A DNA stretch of 64,000 nt, from assembly GCF_900156305.1 (NCBI RefSeq), contig NZ_FTPL01000001.1, positions 248,001 through 312,000 on the forward strand. Direction: 5' to 3'. The position numbers and the translations under genes were made by a program. Origin of the DNA: Edaphobacillus lindanitolerans. GTDB lineage: Bacteria > Bacillota > Bacilli > Bacillales_A > Planococcaceae. The notes beneath the pieces are model-generated. The model ran no database searches and was not told where the DNA came from. It saw only the letters and a list, made by a program, of their open reading frames with translations. Positions 50,084 through 59,601 of the stretch are shown piece after piece. Each line of letters opens with the position of its first letter. The first letter of the stretch is position 1.

Positions 50084-52300
50084 TCAGTCGAGCGGGTATT
50101 CCTCTTCTTCATCCGATGGTTCCTCCGGAGTGGCGTGCAGACGGTCCGGTTTCTCGAATTTGACGACGGTCGGTGCACCTCCTCCGGGTGATGAGCCCGG
50201 TGACGCGCTCTGCGAGGCGGCAAAGCCTTCCCCGTGCACTTCGATCGTCAGTCCGGACAGCGAGGCGAACGCCAGGACGGACCGTTTGGACCACCCGGTG
50301 AAATCGGGGAGCACGGACTCTCCCTCCGTTTTCAGGATGACCAGGCCTCCAGGCAGGATGGACGTTCCGGATTGCGGGAACTGTCCGGTCACTTCCCCGC
50401 CTCCCCCGGTCACGACGGGCTTGATCCCTTTGGCTTCAAGGTCTTTTATCACCGTGTCCGCTGCCGTGCCTTCGAAATCGGAAAGCGTGATCTGTTCTTT
50501 CGCTTCCTTTTCTTCATCCGGTCGGATATTCAGATGCTTCAGGCTGTTTTCCATGACCGGCTTAAAGATTTTGGAGACGGGGATCGCCCCATACTCACCC
50601 GGAGGCAGCTTCGGCCGGTGGACATTGACGTAGACGATCAGCTGGGGATCATCTGCAGGTGCCATCCCGAGAAATCCGTAGAGGAGGTTGTTCGTTCCAT
50701 GGAGCCATCCGCCCTTCCCGTTCGGGATCTGGGCTGTTGCCGTCTTTCCGGCGACAGAATAATCTTCGAGGTCGAAAATCTTCCCTGTCCCCTTCTCTGA
50801 TGTGACAACCGATTCCATTACGTCCAGAACGGTTTTGGCAGTCTCGGCCGAGATCGGCTTGCCCTTTTCCTCCGGCTCCCCTTTTCTGAGGACTTTGTCC
50901 GTATTCGGGTCTCGGATCTCTTCGATCACATACGGCTTCATCATGGTGCCGCCGTTCGCGATGGCGGTCGCCGCCTGGACCATCTGGATCGGCGTGACGG
51001 TCGACCCCTGGCCGTACGAAGTGGTGAGGCGCTCGACCGGCCCCACGTCATTGAGCACGCCGGCCGCTTCGCCCGGAAGATCGATGCCCGTCTTCTCGCC
51101 GAATCCGAAATCACGCAGGTGGCCGATGAAGGCTTCGTCCTTCATTCTCTCAAGCAGGTAGGCCATCGAGACGTTCGAGGATCGCTGGAAACCCTCCAGG
51201 AAACTGATATAGCCCCAGCCCGCCCGCTTGTGGTCATAGATGGTCGTGTCGTGCATCGTATAGCTGCCGGATTTAAAGTGGTCATTCGGTGCCCAGACGC
51301 CTTCTTCGATGGCGGATGCGAGCGTGAAGACCTTCATCGTTGAACCCGGCTCGATCGTGTACTGCACCGCTTCGTTCAGCCAGTTGGACGACAGGCCTTC
51401 CTTCGTCTCCGGATTGAATGACGGACGCTGGCTCATGGCCAGGATCTCGCCGGTCTTCGGGTCTGCGACGATCACGGACATCCGCTCAGGCGAATATTCT
51501 TTCTGGACCCGGTTCATTGCGTCCTCGACAAAGTTCTGGATCGTCTTGTCGAGCGTCAGGCGGATATCCGACCCGTCGACGGCGGGCGTCACTTTCTCTT
51601 CCGTGCCGGGAAGAAGGAACCCCCACGTATCGCTCTCGTACTCCATTTTCCCGTTTTCGCCGGTCAGGATCTCGTCGAATGTCTTCTCAAGCCCCATCTG
51701 ACCGACCGTCTTGGTCGTTCCGTCTTTCTGTGTTTCCTTCTGTGCGAATCCGATCAGGTGGGAAGCAAACATACCGTTCGGATAAAAGCGCTTTTTGTCC
51801 TTTACGAACTGGATGCCGGGCAGGTGGAGCGCTTTGATCTGGTTCATCTTTTCGTGGCTGAGGTTTCGGCCCGCAGAACCGAACTCCACCTGATAGACGT
51901 CCGGATTATCCTGCCGGTTTAGGAGCTCCAAGATTTCCTCGTAGGAGAGGTCAATATGCTCCGAAAGGGCCTTCGCCGTCTTTTCACGGTCAGTGACATG
52001 CCGCATCTTCGTCTTGTCCTTGACGCCGTCACTCGCTTTTTTGCTGAGGATGGCCACCAGGTTATAGCTGAGCGTATCTTCCGCTATCGGCTGACCGTCC
52101 CGGTCAAGAATCCGGCCGCGGTCCGCACTGAGGACATTCTCCCGTTCGTACTTCGCCTGCGCCATCGCAGCCAACGGACGCCCTTCCACTTCTCCGGTCA
52201 CCTGAATGTACAGGAATCTGCCGAATAATAGAAAAAAGAGCCCTCCATAGACACAAAACATCAGGAAGGCTCCCCATTGGAAACGAAATCTTCTCTTCAT
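50084..52300 (-). CDS. pbpB: division transpeptidase PBP2B (class B PBP)
   Basis: A 738-residue protein with a membrane helix (about 10-33), a dimerisation domain, the transpeptidase domain and two C-terminal PASTA domains, ending in an acidic tail. Catalytic Ser320 is in STMK and SSN is at 374-376. The third motif reads KTA (519-521, in VAGKTATAQIPN) instead of KTG. The ATG overlaps the ftsL stop by ATGA. Confidence 0.94.
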   Translation of the reverse strand: MKRRFRFQWGAFLMFCVYGGLFFLLFGRFLYIQVTGEVEGRPLAAMAQAKYERENVLSADRGRILDRDGQPIAEDTLSYNLVAILSKKASDGVKDKTKMRHVTDREKTAKALSEHIDLSYEEILELLNRQDNPDVYQVEFGSAGRNLSHEKMNQIKALHLPGIQFVKDKKRFYPNGMFASHLIGFAQKETQKDGTTKTVGQMGLEKTFDEILTGENGKMEYESDTWGFLLPGTEEKVTPAVDGSDIRLTLDKTIQNFVEDAMNRVQKEYSPERMSVIVADPKTGEILAMSQRPSFNPETKEGLSSNWLNEAVQYTIEPGSTMKVFTLASAIEEGVWAPNDHFKSGSYTMHDTTIYDHKRAGWGYISFLEGFQRSSNVSMAYLLERMKDEAFIGHLRDFGFGEKTGIDLPGEAAGVLNDVGPVERLTTSYGQGSTVTPIQMVQAATAIANGGTMMKPYVIEEIRDPNTDKVLRKGEPEEKGKPISAETAKTVLDVMESVVTSEKGTGKIFDLEDYSVAGKTATAQIPNGKGGWLHGTNNLLYGFLGMAPADDPQLIVYVNVHRPKLPPGEYGAIPVSKIFKPVMENSLKHLNIRPDEEKEAKEQITLSDFEGTAADTVIKDLEAKGIKPVVTGGGGEVTGQFPQSGTSILPGGLVILKTEGESVLPDFTGWSKRSVLAFASLSGLTIEVHGEGFAASQSASPGSSPGGGAPTVVKFEKPDRLHATPEEPSDEEEEYPLD

Positions 52301-52674
52301 TGTCCAGGCACGACCTTCACATTTTTTTCATTGAGAGTCAAACCGAGCTCCTGCGCCTTGCCCCAGATCCGCTCGTAGGTCGATTTCTCTCTCACTTGAA
52401 TGGACAAATCCGTATTTTGTTTGGACGTTTCCGCAATATCCTGTTGAATGAGCTGGACTTCCTTGTTCGTCGCGTTGATCGCGGACTGAGCCTGCAGCAG
52501 GAATACGGCAAACAGAGCGGCCGCTGCAACGGCTACAACAAACAGGACCTTTTCGCCCTTCGTGAAAAGTCTCCTTTTTCTCGAGGGGCGGGCGTCCGGC
52601 TCTGTTTCCGGAACGCGGGTGATGTCGGGTTCCTGTATGTATGCGTAGTCAAATTTGCGTGCTTCAAGCGCCAT
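52297..52674 (-). CDS. ftsL: cell-division protein FtsL
   Basis: A 125-residue bitopic protein with a charged cytosolic part, a membrane helix (about 43-62) and an outer coiled coil (about 65-105) that pairs with DivIC. Sequence identity in the family is low; the call rests on topology and the rsmH-ftsL-pbpB order. AAGGGGG precedes the ATG. Confidence 0.88.
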   Translation of the reverse strand: MALEARKFDYAYIQEPDITRVPETEPDARPSRKRRLFTKGEKVLFVVAVAAAALFAVFLLQAQSAINATNKEVQLIQQDIAETSKQNTDLSIQVREKSTYERIWGKAQELGLTLNEKNVKVVPGQ

Positions 52675-52767
52675 TCATCTGGTCCCCCTTGTATTTTGTC
52701 GGTACATTCTCTTTTATCTTTTTAGTCTTTGGTCTTTACGATTCTTCACAGCCCTTCGCCGGCAGGT

Positions 52768-53700
52768 TTACCTTTTTTCGGCGATCCGCAGCTTGGCGGA
52801 ATGGGAGCGTTTATTGACTTCTAATTCTTCCTCGGTCGGCAGGACGGGCTTGCGTGTGATCAGCTTCAGGACCGGCTCCATGCCTTCCGGGATGACCGGG
52901 AGGTTCGGCGGGAGGTCCGGCATCGACGAGGCTTCCTTGAACATCGTCTTGACGAGCCTGTCCTCGAGGGAGTGGAACGTGATGACGCTGATCCGCCCTT
53001 CGGGATTCAGAAGCTCAATGGCGTCGGAGATGGATTCTTCCGCTGCCCCGAGCTCATCATTCACCGCAATGCGGACTGCCTGGAAAATCCGTTTGGCCGG
53101 ATGGCCCCCGGTTCTCCTGGCGGCAGCGGGAATGCCGGCCTTGATGAGTTCGACGAGTTCGAATGTCGTTTCGATCGGCCGCTCTTTTCGTGCCGCTTCA
53201 ATCTTCCGGGCAATCTGCTTGGAAAACTTCTCTTCTCCGTAGCGGAAGAAGATGCGGACAAGGTCCTCATACGGCCAATCATTGATGACATCCCTGGCGG
53301 TCAGGTCCGCATCGGTATCCATCCGCATATCGAGCGGTGCATCGAAGCGGTAGCTGAAGCCCCGCTCGGGCGTATCGAACTGCGGAGACGATACGCCGAG
53401 ATCGTAGAGGATCCCGTCGATGCCCCGGATGCCGAGCCTGTCCAGCTCCTGTTTCAGGTTCCGGAAATTCTCCCGGACGAATGTAACTTTGTCCAGGTGG
53501 GGGGCAAGGCGTTCGCCGGCATGGCGGATCGCTTCCGGGTCCTGGTCAAAGCAGATGAGCCTGCCGCCTTCCCCGAGCTGTCCCGCCAGGTATTCGCTGT
53601 GACCGCCTCCGCCGAGCGTGCAGTCCACGTATAGGCCGTCCGGGCGGATGTTCAGCCCGTCGACCGTCTCTTTCAGCAACACGGTCACATGGTCAAACAT
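52768..53700 (-). CDS. rsmH: 16S rRNA m4C1402 methyltransferase
   Basis: A 310-residue SAM enzyme (formerly MraW). The SAM site is [15 protein letters not shown]; other marks are [27 protein letters not shown]-like [11 protein letters not shown] and [11 protein letters not shown]. It is the second dcw gene after mraZ. Confidence 0.96.
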   Translation of the reverse strand: MFDHVTVLLKETVDGLNIRPDGLYVDCTLGGGGHSEYLAGQLGEGGRLICFDQDPEAIRHAGERLAPHLDKVTFVRENFRNLKQELDRLGIRGIDGILYDLGVSSPQFDTPERGFSYRFDAPLDMRMDTDADLTARDVINDWPYEDLVRIFFRYGEEKFSKQIARKIEAARKERPIETTFELVELIKAGIPAAARRTGGHPAKRIFQAVRIAVNDELGAAEESISDAIELLNPEGRISVITFHSLEDRLVKTMFKEASSMPDLPPNLPVIPEGMEPVLKLITRKPVLPTEEELEVNKRSHSAKLRIAEKR

Positions 53701-53726
53701 GCCCGTCCCCTCTTTCCACCATCATT

Positions 53727-54158
53727 TCAGATGTCAAAGTCAATCATGTTTTCAGCAATCTCGTTGAATGATTCTTCGGATTCCTCAAAGTAGTCTTCCC
53801 ATGCCGTCTTCGACCAGATTTCAATCCGGCTGGAGACTCCGAGGACGATGCAGTCCTTCTCCAGCCCTGCGTAGCCCAGCAGGGTTGCAGGTATATTGAC
53901 GCGTCCCTGCTTGTCAAGTTCCACTTCGGTAGCCCCGGAAAAGAAGAACCGGGTGAATGCGCGGGCATCCTTCTTCGTGACGGGAAGGGCTTTGAGCTTT
54001 TCCTCGAGCCGCTTCCATTCGTCCATGGGATAGGCAAACAGGCATTGATCAAGTCCGCGCGTGACGACGAAACCGTCCTCAAGGTGTTCGCGGAACTTGG
54101 CCGGAATGATGATGCGGCCTTTGGAATCAACCGTATGCTGATATTCTCCCATGAACAT
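53727..54158 (-). CDS. mraZ: transcriptional regulator MraZ
   Basis: A 143-residue protein with two AbrB-like SpoVT domains, each with a DxxGR loop ([10 protein letters not shown] and [10 protein letters not shown]). It forms rings and represses its own operon in several bacteria. The start ATG at 54158 gives MFMGEYQHT, identical to B. subtilis; GGGGTGA precedes it. A longer frame to 54821 is not used. Confidence 0.95.
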   Translation of the reverse strand: MFMGEYQHTVDSKGRIIIPAKFREHLEDGFVVTRGLDQCLFAYPMDEWKRLEEKLKALPVTKKDARAFTRFFFSGATEVELDKQGRVNIPATLLGYAGLEKDCIVLGVSSRIEIWSKTAWEDYFEESEESFNEIAENMIDFDI

Positions 54159-54188
54159 CGGATTCACCCCACATCGTAAACTTAATGT

Positions 54189-54213
54189 ACCACATCCCCC
54201 CACTTTCCTCCAC
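54189..54213 (-). promoter_or_regulatory. MraZ operator: three GTGGN boxes at 10-bp spacing
   Basis: On the minus strand GTGGA (54209-54213), GTGGG (54199-54203) and GTGGT (54189-54193) repeat every 10 bp, the layout of MraZ-binding boxes (TGGG-N repeats with 5-nt gaps). They lie just downstream of a possible promoter. Confidence 0.65.
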
Positions 54214-54216
54214 CCG

Positions 54217-54244
54217 TTTTTAAAAAACTTTTCCCCCGTCTCAA
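54217..54244 (-). promoter_or_regulatory. possible promoter of the dcw cluster
   Basis: TTGAGA (54239-54244) and TAAAAA (54217-54222) with a 16-bp spacer, directly upstream of the MraZ boxes. The -10 is weak. Confidence 0.4.
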
Positions 54245-54680
54245 TAAATTCTCCGCGCGGCGGCGGCTTTTGAGATATTGCCGTCACAATCCGTGCGGTT
54301 CCTTTGTTTTTCGGCGTCTTTCCCCCACGGCCTGCCGACTGCCGGCAGGTTCTGGCCATACGGAGGCACCGCGGATTCCCGCCCGCCGGACAGATCCGGC
54401 AGACGCCTTCTTTCCAAAAAGAAAAAACCGCCTGGGACGGGCGGCCGCAGAAAACGCCATCCGGCCTCATGGCTTCCGGCCGAGGGATGCCCCTTTTGAA
54501 CTCCCCACACCGCAGAACTGCCGGCGATCTGTTTAACGCACAAAGAGTGCCGGGCGGAAAAAATGGCTCCCCCGACTTCCCCTTGTGCCGCACGGGAATC
54601 TTTCCATGCCCGTGTGATCCGCCCTGCGGCAGTCCGGGCATAGAGACGGAAGAAACGATCAGGCCCCGATCAAAACAAAA
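54245..54680. other. gene-free stretch between mraZ and bshC
   Basis: No frame here shows family resemblance or a good ribosome site. A second minus-strand terminator-like hairpin, CCGCC...GGCGG followed by TTTTTTC, is at about 54422-54444. It suggests a short transcript may end here, but none is identified. Confidence 0.4.
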
Positions 54681-54723
54681 AGACCGCAGACAAGGAGGGG
54701 TGTCCCCATGTTGTCTGCAGTCT
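54681..54723 (-). terminator. terminator of bshC
   Basis: AGACTGCAGACAA and TTGTCTGCGGTCT pair with one mismatch and are followed by TTTTTG on the minus strand. Confidence 0.8.
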
Positions 54724-54762
54724 GCCGCCCGGAGCGGGCCATTTACATCAGAGTTGTTCCTT

Positions 54763-56379
54763 TTAAAGCCGGATGAGCAGGTGGACCCCCGCCTGCTCCG
54801 GCACGGATCCGAGCAGATCACGGAAGAGCCCGGGTCCGTATTCGTTCATGAACTGGAACGGCGTGTACTTCCGCTCCTGGAAACCGCCTTCCGGGAGAAG
54901 CTCCGCTTCGAGGAGATCGAACCGTGCAAGAGTCGTCTCATGTTCGAGAAGAAGGGAATCATGGATCTGGTTTTTCAGCCAGTCGAACTGCCGGCGGTGG
55001 TACTCCATGTTCGTTTCGGAAAGGGCGGCAAGCCCACGTCCTTTCCCTTCAAGCAGCCTGGAAAGTCCGGCATAGCCGGCGGCAAGCTGTTCCTCGAGAT
55101 GATCGATCTCTTCTTCCGCGCCGTGGCCGTGGATTTTCCCGAGGAACTCCGTCCGCTCTTCTCCGACGGCCCCCTGAAGGACGGCTTCTGCCGTGAGGCC
55201 GGTTTCCTGAAGCAGGCAGGCGGCACGCCGGCTGACGAACGTGAAAGAGGACCGGGGAACGACGACCGGCATCCGGATGCCGAGTGCCCGGAAGGCCGGA
55301 CGCAGCAGCGACCAGTACGCAATCTCCCCCGGGCCCCCGACGAAGGCAAGGACCGGGAAGATGAGGTCCTGCATGAGCGGACGGGTGACGACATTGTTGC
55401 TCAGGCATTCCGGGGATGACTCTGCGAGTCCGAGAAGCTCATCCGTCTTGAAGGAGACGCCGGCCTGTTCGTTGAAGAAGCGGTCGCCGTCACGCATCAG
55501 GAGGATCCGTTCGCCGTCCCGCACGTAAAACAGGTGGGCGGCCTCTTCCTCGGCGTTGACCGGGCTTCCGTATCCTTGTCCGGAGAACAGGCGCTCGCTT
55601 TCCGCCACGCCGGTTGCAATTTCTTCCGAGCAGCGGATCATTTCGGCAAAGTGGCTGCGCTCCAGCCGGCGGATCCGGGGATCGGCCGCGTCCACGAGCA
55701 GGAGGCCCTCTTCTCCGAGCAGCCGGTTGACGATCGCAGCGAAGAATGCCGTGAACGTTTCGTTCCCTTCCATGCATTCTTCCGCAAGTCTGAGCAGTCC
55801 GGCAGAATGGGCGGTTTCTCCGTAATCCCGGAAGATTCCCCTGATGAACTGTCTCATTTCCTCTTTGTCAAAACCGGTTGTTGACGCCATCGTCTTCAGT
55901 CCCGGGATCATCGGGAACTGCCGCTTGGCCGGCCTGCCGCCGGTGATGGCGTGAACATGATTGATCTCCGCCAGGTCGTGGTCTTCACCGGCAATCCAGA
56001 ACACCGGGACGACCGGCACATCCAGCAGTTCCCTGAGGCGTCCGGCTTCGAGGATGACCGTGATGGCCTTGTTGAGCGAATAAAGCGGACCGGACAGGAT
56101 GCCCGCCTGCTGGCCGCCGATTACAACCTGTGCGCCCTGCCGGAGCTCCTCGAGATGCCCGGAGGTCCGGTCGGAAATCCCGAGCGGCTCCATGAAGGCG
56201 CGGATCGCATCCGCAAGCGATTCCCGGTCATATTCCCGGGTCTCCAGCTCCAGGAGCCGCTGCCGGTAACCGTCATCGCTGAGCGGGTAGTCAAAATATG
56301 TATTGATGAATTCACCATCGCCGGCATATGCCTTCATGACCGGACTGGCCGTCGGGATGTCGAGACATTCGATTTCCAT
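54763..56379 (-). CDS. bshC: bacillithiol biosynthesis cysteine-adding enzyme BshC
   Basis: A 538-residue protein that adds Cys to GlcN-malate, the last step in bacillithiol synthesis. It matches the YllA family: [18 protein letters not shown], the Rossmann-like region with [35 protein letters not shown] and a coiled coil near 420-480. The position before mraZ is the B. subtilis one. Confidence 0.92.
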   Translation of the reverse strand: MEIECLDIPTASPVMKAYAGDGEFINTYFDYPLSDDGYRQRLLELETREYDRESLADAIRAFMEPLGISDRTSGHLEELRQGAQVVIGGQQAGILSGPLYSLNKAITVILEAGRLRELLDVPVVPVFWIAGEDHDLAEINHVHAITGGRPAKRQFPMIPGLKTMASTTGFDKEEMRQFIRGIFRDYGETAHSAGLLRLAEECMEGNETFTAFFAAIVNRLLGEEGLLLVDAADPRIRRLERSHFAEMIRCSEEIATGVAESERLFSGQGYGSPVNAEEEAAHLFYVRDGERILLMRDGDRFFNEQAGVSFKTDELLGLAESSPECLSNNVVTRPLMQDLIFPVLAFVGGPGEIAYWSLLRPAFRALGIRMPVVVPRSSFTFVSRRAACLLQETGLTAEAVLQGAVGEERTEFLGKIHGHGAEEEIDHLEEQLAAGYAGLSRLLEGKGRGLAALSETNMEYHRRQFDWLKNQIHDSLLLEHETTLARFDLLEAELLPEGGFQERKYTPFQFMNEYGPGLFRDLLGSVPEQAGVHLLIRL

Positions 56380-56453
56380 GATTCAGACCCCATTTTCCTT
56401 TTTAATCGTCACCGATTATAGCATTACCTCGTGCCTGAATTAAAAAATTCCGC

Positions 56454-56846
56454 TCAACGGGCCGTATATGTCCAGACCGCGATCCCTGCCCCGGAGATGA
56501 GGAGAACCATATAAAGGACAGAACAGAGGAGAAACAGGAGCCGCCAGATCTTGCGGAGCAGCGGCAGGATCTCCAGTTCGCGGCGGGTTTCCCGCTCGCG
56601 CCAGGTCATGGCGAGGGCAAACAATGTGACGGCCATCGCAAACGGGAAGCCGGCATGGATCCCGGTGATGGACCGGAACACGATCGGCACGGCGGGGAGC
56701 AGGAAAACAGTCGTGACGTCCGCTGCCCGGCTCAGCCCTCTGGCCGGGTCCTTCAGCATCCGGGTGAACAGTGTAAAGAGCATCATGAACAGAAGGGGAG
56801 GAAACGAGATCAAAAAACCCGCCGACGCATAGAGGACTTCAGACAT
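56454..56846 (-). CDS. DUF3397-like membrane protein
   Basis: A 130-residue protein with four hydrophobic segments (about 5-28, 44-62, 66-82, 103-125) and positively charged loops. Its size, topology and place between panE and bshC fit the DUF3397 family of Bacillales. No enzymatic motif is seen and the function is unknown. It overlaps the panE end by 8 bp. Confidence 0.7.
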   Translation of the reverse strand: MSEVLYASAGFLISFPPLLFMMLFTLFTRMLKDPARGLSRAADVTTVFLLPAVPIVFRSITGIHAGFPFAMAVTLFALAMTWRERETRRELEILPLLRKIWRLLFLLCSVLYMVLLISGAGIAVWTYTAR

Positions 56847-57735
56847 GCCTGCCCCTCCGTTCCTTGAATGCCACCATCTCCGCCAGTCCCGCCAGGAGCT
56901 GCACCGGGCAGTCCCTGCGTTCCGCTTCGCGGATCAGGCCGCCGAGAATGGCGTCGGATTCGGTTCGCCGCCCGTTCCTGAGATCGGCGAGCATCGATGA
57001 TTCATTCCCTGCCGTCCTGCGGCACAGATCCAGCACATCTTCCAGCGGGACCGACCCGGACAATTCCGGGAATGCGGCCGAAAGCTCCCCGTGGACGAGG
57101 CCCGCCAGCCGGGAAAGCCCCGGGTCTGAGGCGATCGTTCCGTTTGGGACACCGAGGATGGCAGTGATCGGATTGATGACGGCATTTTTCATCGCTTTTG
57201 TAAACAGGAGCTTCTCCGGGTCTTCTTCGATCCGGACGGGAAACCACGGAGAATCCGCGGCCGCGAGCGGTTCCAGGAAGGAGGCGCCCCGATTGGCCGC
57301 CATCCTGAGCGGTCCCGTTCCCGTGTGCCGGACGGTCCGCCCGTCGATCCGCATCGCGCCGTGCTCCACCGTTGCAAACGCAATTTCCGGGTTCTGCAGG
57401 CTGCCTGCCCACTCGAGGTGGGCCACTCCGTTCTGGACGAACAGGAGCGGGGACTTCTCCAACGCGGCTGCGTGTGAGTCCAGGAACTCCTTTAAGTCAT
57501 ATGACTTCATGGCCAGGATGGCCGGATTTTCCCCGTTCCAATCGGCGGGATCCGCAGAGGCATCGACTTGGAAGCGGTGCCGGATCCCGTCCCTTTCCAC
57601 GCAGACCCCTTCTTTGCGCAGGAGTGCCGCCTGTTCTTCGGTCCGGGTGAGCATCCGGACTTTGAAGCCGGCATCGGCAAATCCCGACGCCAGCAGCAGG
57701 CCGACGGCACCCGCTCCTACAATATTCAGTTTCAT
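56839..57735 (-). CDS. panE: 2-dehydropantoate 2-reductase
   Basis: A 298-residue NADPH enzyme that makes pantoate for coenzyme A. The N-terminus MKLNIVGAGAVGLLLASGFA is the dinucleotide loop; the catalytic Lys is in LLFTKAMKNAVINPITAILG, followed by the C-terminal helix bundle. The ATG at 57735 was chosen because it begins the Rossmann fold; AAAGGGGTG precedes it. B. subtilis ylbQ holds the same place. Confidence 0.9.
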   Translation of the reverse strand: MKLNIVGAGAVGLLLASGFADAGFKVRMLTRTEEQAALLRKEGVCVERDGIRHRFQVDASADPADWNGENPAILAMKSYDLKEFLDSHAAALEKSPLLFVQNGVAHLEWAGSLQNPEIAFATVEHGAMRIDGRTVRHTGTGPLRMAANRGASFLEPLAAADSPWFPVRIEEDPEKLLFTKAMKNAVINPITAILGVPNGTIASDPGLSRLAGLVHGELSAAFPELSGSVPLEDVLDLCRRTAGNESSMLADLRNGRRTESDAILGGLIREAERRDCPVQLLAGLAEMVAFKERRGRHV

Positions 57736-57804
57736 CGTTGCCGGACACCCCTTTTTTCTTATTCGGGCGGGTTTGCCTGACCGCACCTGGCCGGCCGGCG
57801 GCAA

Positions 57805-57966
57805 CAAAAAACAGGAACCCCTTCGGCCTCCCGCAAAAAGCCGACCGGCCTGGCTTCCCCGGCCCCGGGCCGGAAGAGGCCAGGCGAAGGTCTGCAAGTG
57901 AGTGACCAGAGTTCCTGCCTGCCGCATGTTCGTTTTTGCATCAAACTTTTCGGACAGCCCCCTGAT
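57805..57966 (-). ncRNA. candidate structured RNA or leader upstream of panE
   Basis: After a TATAAT (57973-57978, minus) the transcript can fold into a four-way junction. Closing stem CAGGAAC/GTTCCTG joins 57911-57917 with 57812-57818 and is followed by a T run (57806-57811). Inside are GGTC/GACC (57904-57907 with 57889-57892), CCTGGC...GCCAGG with an extended stem (57849-57884) and TCGGC/GCCGA (57840-57844 with 57823-57827). No known riboswitch consensus was recognised. It may be a small RNA, an attenuator or only a terminator for the operon upstream. Confidence 0.45.
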
Positions 57967-57973
57967 AGGTTGA

Positions 57974-59515
57974 TTATACCGGATTGACCGGGTGCTTGCG
58001 AAGGGGTGCCGTCTTTTCTTTTGTCGAATAAATCTCAAATCGCCTGGCGAGTTCACCGCGCAGTTGATCCGGTGCCACGATGTCATCGATGATCATCTCG
58101 GAAGCCAGCTTGTAAATATCGATCTGTTCCTGGTATTCACGCCGCTTTTCCTTGATGAATTCAATCCGCTCTTTCGGATCCTCGATTGCCTGGATCCGGT
58201 TGGAATAGACGGCATTGACGGCTGCTTCGGGCCCCATGACGGCAATTTGTGCCGACGGGAGTGCGATGCATGCATCAGGTTCGAATGCAGGTCCCGCCAT
58301 TGCATAGAGGCCGGCGCCGTATGCTTTTCTGACGACGACGGAAATTTTCGGGACGGTGGCGGAGCTCATCGCCGACAGGAATTTGGCCCCGTGGCGGATG
58401 ATCCCCGCCCGTTCAACCTTCGTCCCGATCATGAAGCCCGGCACATCGGCAAGGAACAGGAGCGGAATCGAAAATGCATCGCACAGCGAGATGAACTTGG
58501 CTCCCTTGTCCGCCGAGTCGACGAACAGGACGCCCCCCTTCGCTTTTGGCTGGTTTGCGATGATGCCGACCGTCCGGCCCTCGATCCTGGCCAGTCCGGT
58601 GATCAGCTCGGGAGCGAATAGTTTTTTGATTTCAAAGAAGGTCCCTTCGTCGATCAGGGTGTCGATCGCCTCGTACATGTCAAACGGCGCATTCTGGTTT
58701 TGCGGCACGATCTCGCCGAGCGGACGTCCTTCCTTCGGCTCCACGGATTCGGCCATCGACGGCTTTTCCCCGAAGTTCTGGGGGAAATAACCGAGGTATC
58801 GCTTCGCCGCCTCGATCGCTTCCTTTTCATCTGCTGCAAGGAGATCACCGCAGCCGGAGACGGTGCAGTGCATCCGGGCCCCGCCCATCTCTTCAAGCGT
58901 CACCTTCTCTCCGATGACTTCGGCCGCCATCCGCGGCGACCCAAGATACATCGAGGCGTTGCCGTCAACCATGATGACAATGTCGCAGAATGCGGGAATG
59001 TACGCACCGCCTGCCGCGGACGGGCCAAAGAGCAGGCAGATCTGCGGGATGACGCCGGACAGGCGGACCTGGTTGTGGAAAATCCTGCCCGCTCCCCGGC
59101 GGTTCGGGAACATGTCCAGCTGGTCCGTGATCCGGGCGCCTGCCGAGTCGACAAGATACAGCAGCGGGACACGCAACTGCTCCGCCGTCTCCTGGATGCG
59201 AATGATCTTTTCGACCGTCCGGGCTCCCCATGAGCCTGCTTTCACCGTCGAGTCATTAGCCATGACGCACACCGTCCTGCCGCCGATTCTGCCGGTGGCC
59301 GTGACGACACCGTCCGCAGGAAGGTCTCCCGCCTCCGCATTGGCGAAACGGGCGTCTTCCGTATATTCTCCCCCGTCAAACAGAAGTTTGAGACGATCCC
59401 GGACGAACATCTTATTTTGTTCCTTCAGTTTCTCGTGATACTTCGGCTGGCCCCCCGCGAAAATCTGCTCGAGCTTTTCTTCAAGCCGGCCGTCGCCTGT
59501 CGGTTTAACCGTCAT
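57974..59515 (-). CDS. acyl-CoA carboxylase carboxyltransferase (YngE-like)
   Basis: A 513-residue crotonase-fold carboxyltransferase of the propionyl/methylcrotonyl-CoA carboxylase beta class. The acyl-CoA site GPSAAGGAYIPAFCDIVIMV and the biotin-side ADVPGFMIGTKVERAGIIRHGAK and RKAYGAGLYAM blocks are visible. It is closest in appearance to B. subtilis YngE. The substrate (3-methylcrotonyl, propionyl or another acyl-CoA) cannot be told from sequence alone. It is last in an operon with biotin carrier and biotin carboxylase genes. Confidence 0.88.
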   Translation of the reverse strand: MTVKPTGDGRLEEKLEQIFAGGQPKYHEKLKEQNKMFVRDRLKLLFDGGEYTEDARFANAEAGDLPADGVVTATGRIGGRTVCVMANDSTVKAGSWGARTVEKIIRIQETAEQLRVPLLYLVDSAGARITDQLDMFPNRRGAGRIFHNQVRLSGVIPQICLLFGPSAAGGAYIPAFCDIVIMVDGNASMYLGSPRMAAEVIGEKVTLEEMGGARMHCTVSGCGDLLAADEKEAIEAAKRYLGYFPQNFGEKPSMAESVEPKEGRPLGEIVPQNQNAPFDMYEAIDTLIDEGTFFEIKKLFAPELITGLARIEGRTVGIIANQPKAKGGVLFVDSADKGAKFISLCDAFSIPLLFLADVPGFMIGTKVERAGIIRHGAKFLSAMSSATVPKISVVVRKAYGAGLYAMAGPAFEPDACIALPSAQIAVMGPEAAVNAVYSNRIQAIEDPKERIEFIKEKRREYQEQIDIYKLASEMIIDDIVAPDQLRGELARRFEIYSTKEKTAPLRKHPVNPV

Positions 59516-59546
59516 TTCCGTTCCCCTCCCTGTGTTTTCCGCTTCC

Positions 59547-59572
59547 CTGCTTGCCGGTCAGCCGGCAAGCAG
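59547..59572 (-). other. intercistronic hairpin in the carboxylase operon
   Basis: CTGCTTGCCGG and CCGGCAAGCAG form a stem between the biotin carrier and carboxyltransferase genes, with no T run. It may be an RNA processing or stability element. Confidence 0.5.
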
Positions 59573-59601
59573 CGGAACCGGACCGGTCCCGCAGAACGGG
59601 A

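Noticed and set aside
54159-54821. N-terminal extension of mraZ by about 220 codons
   Set aside because: It crosses the promoter, MraZ boxes and a terminator; MFMGEYQHT is the conserved start.
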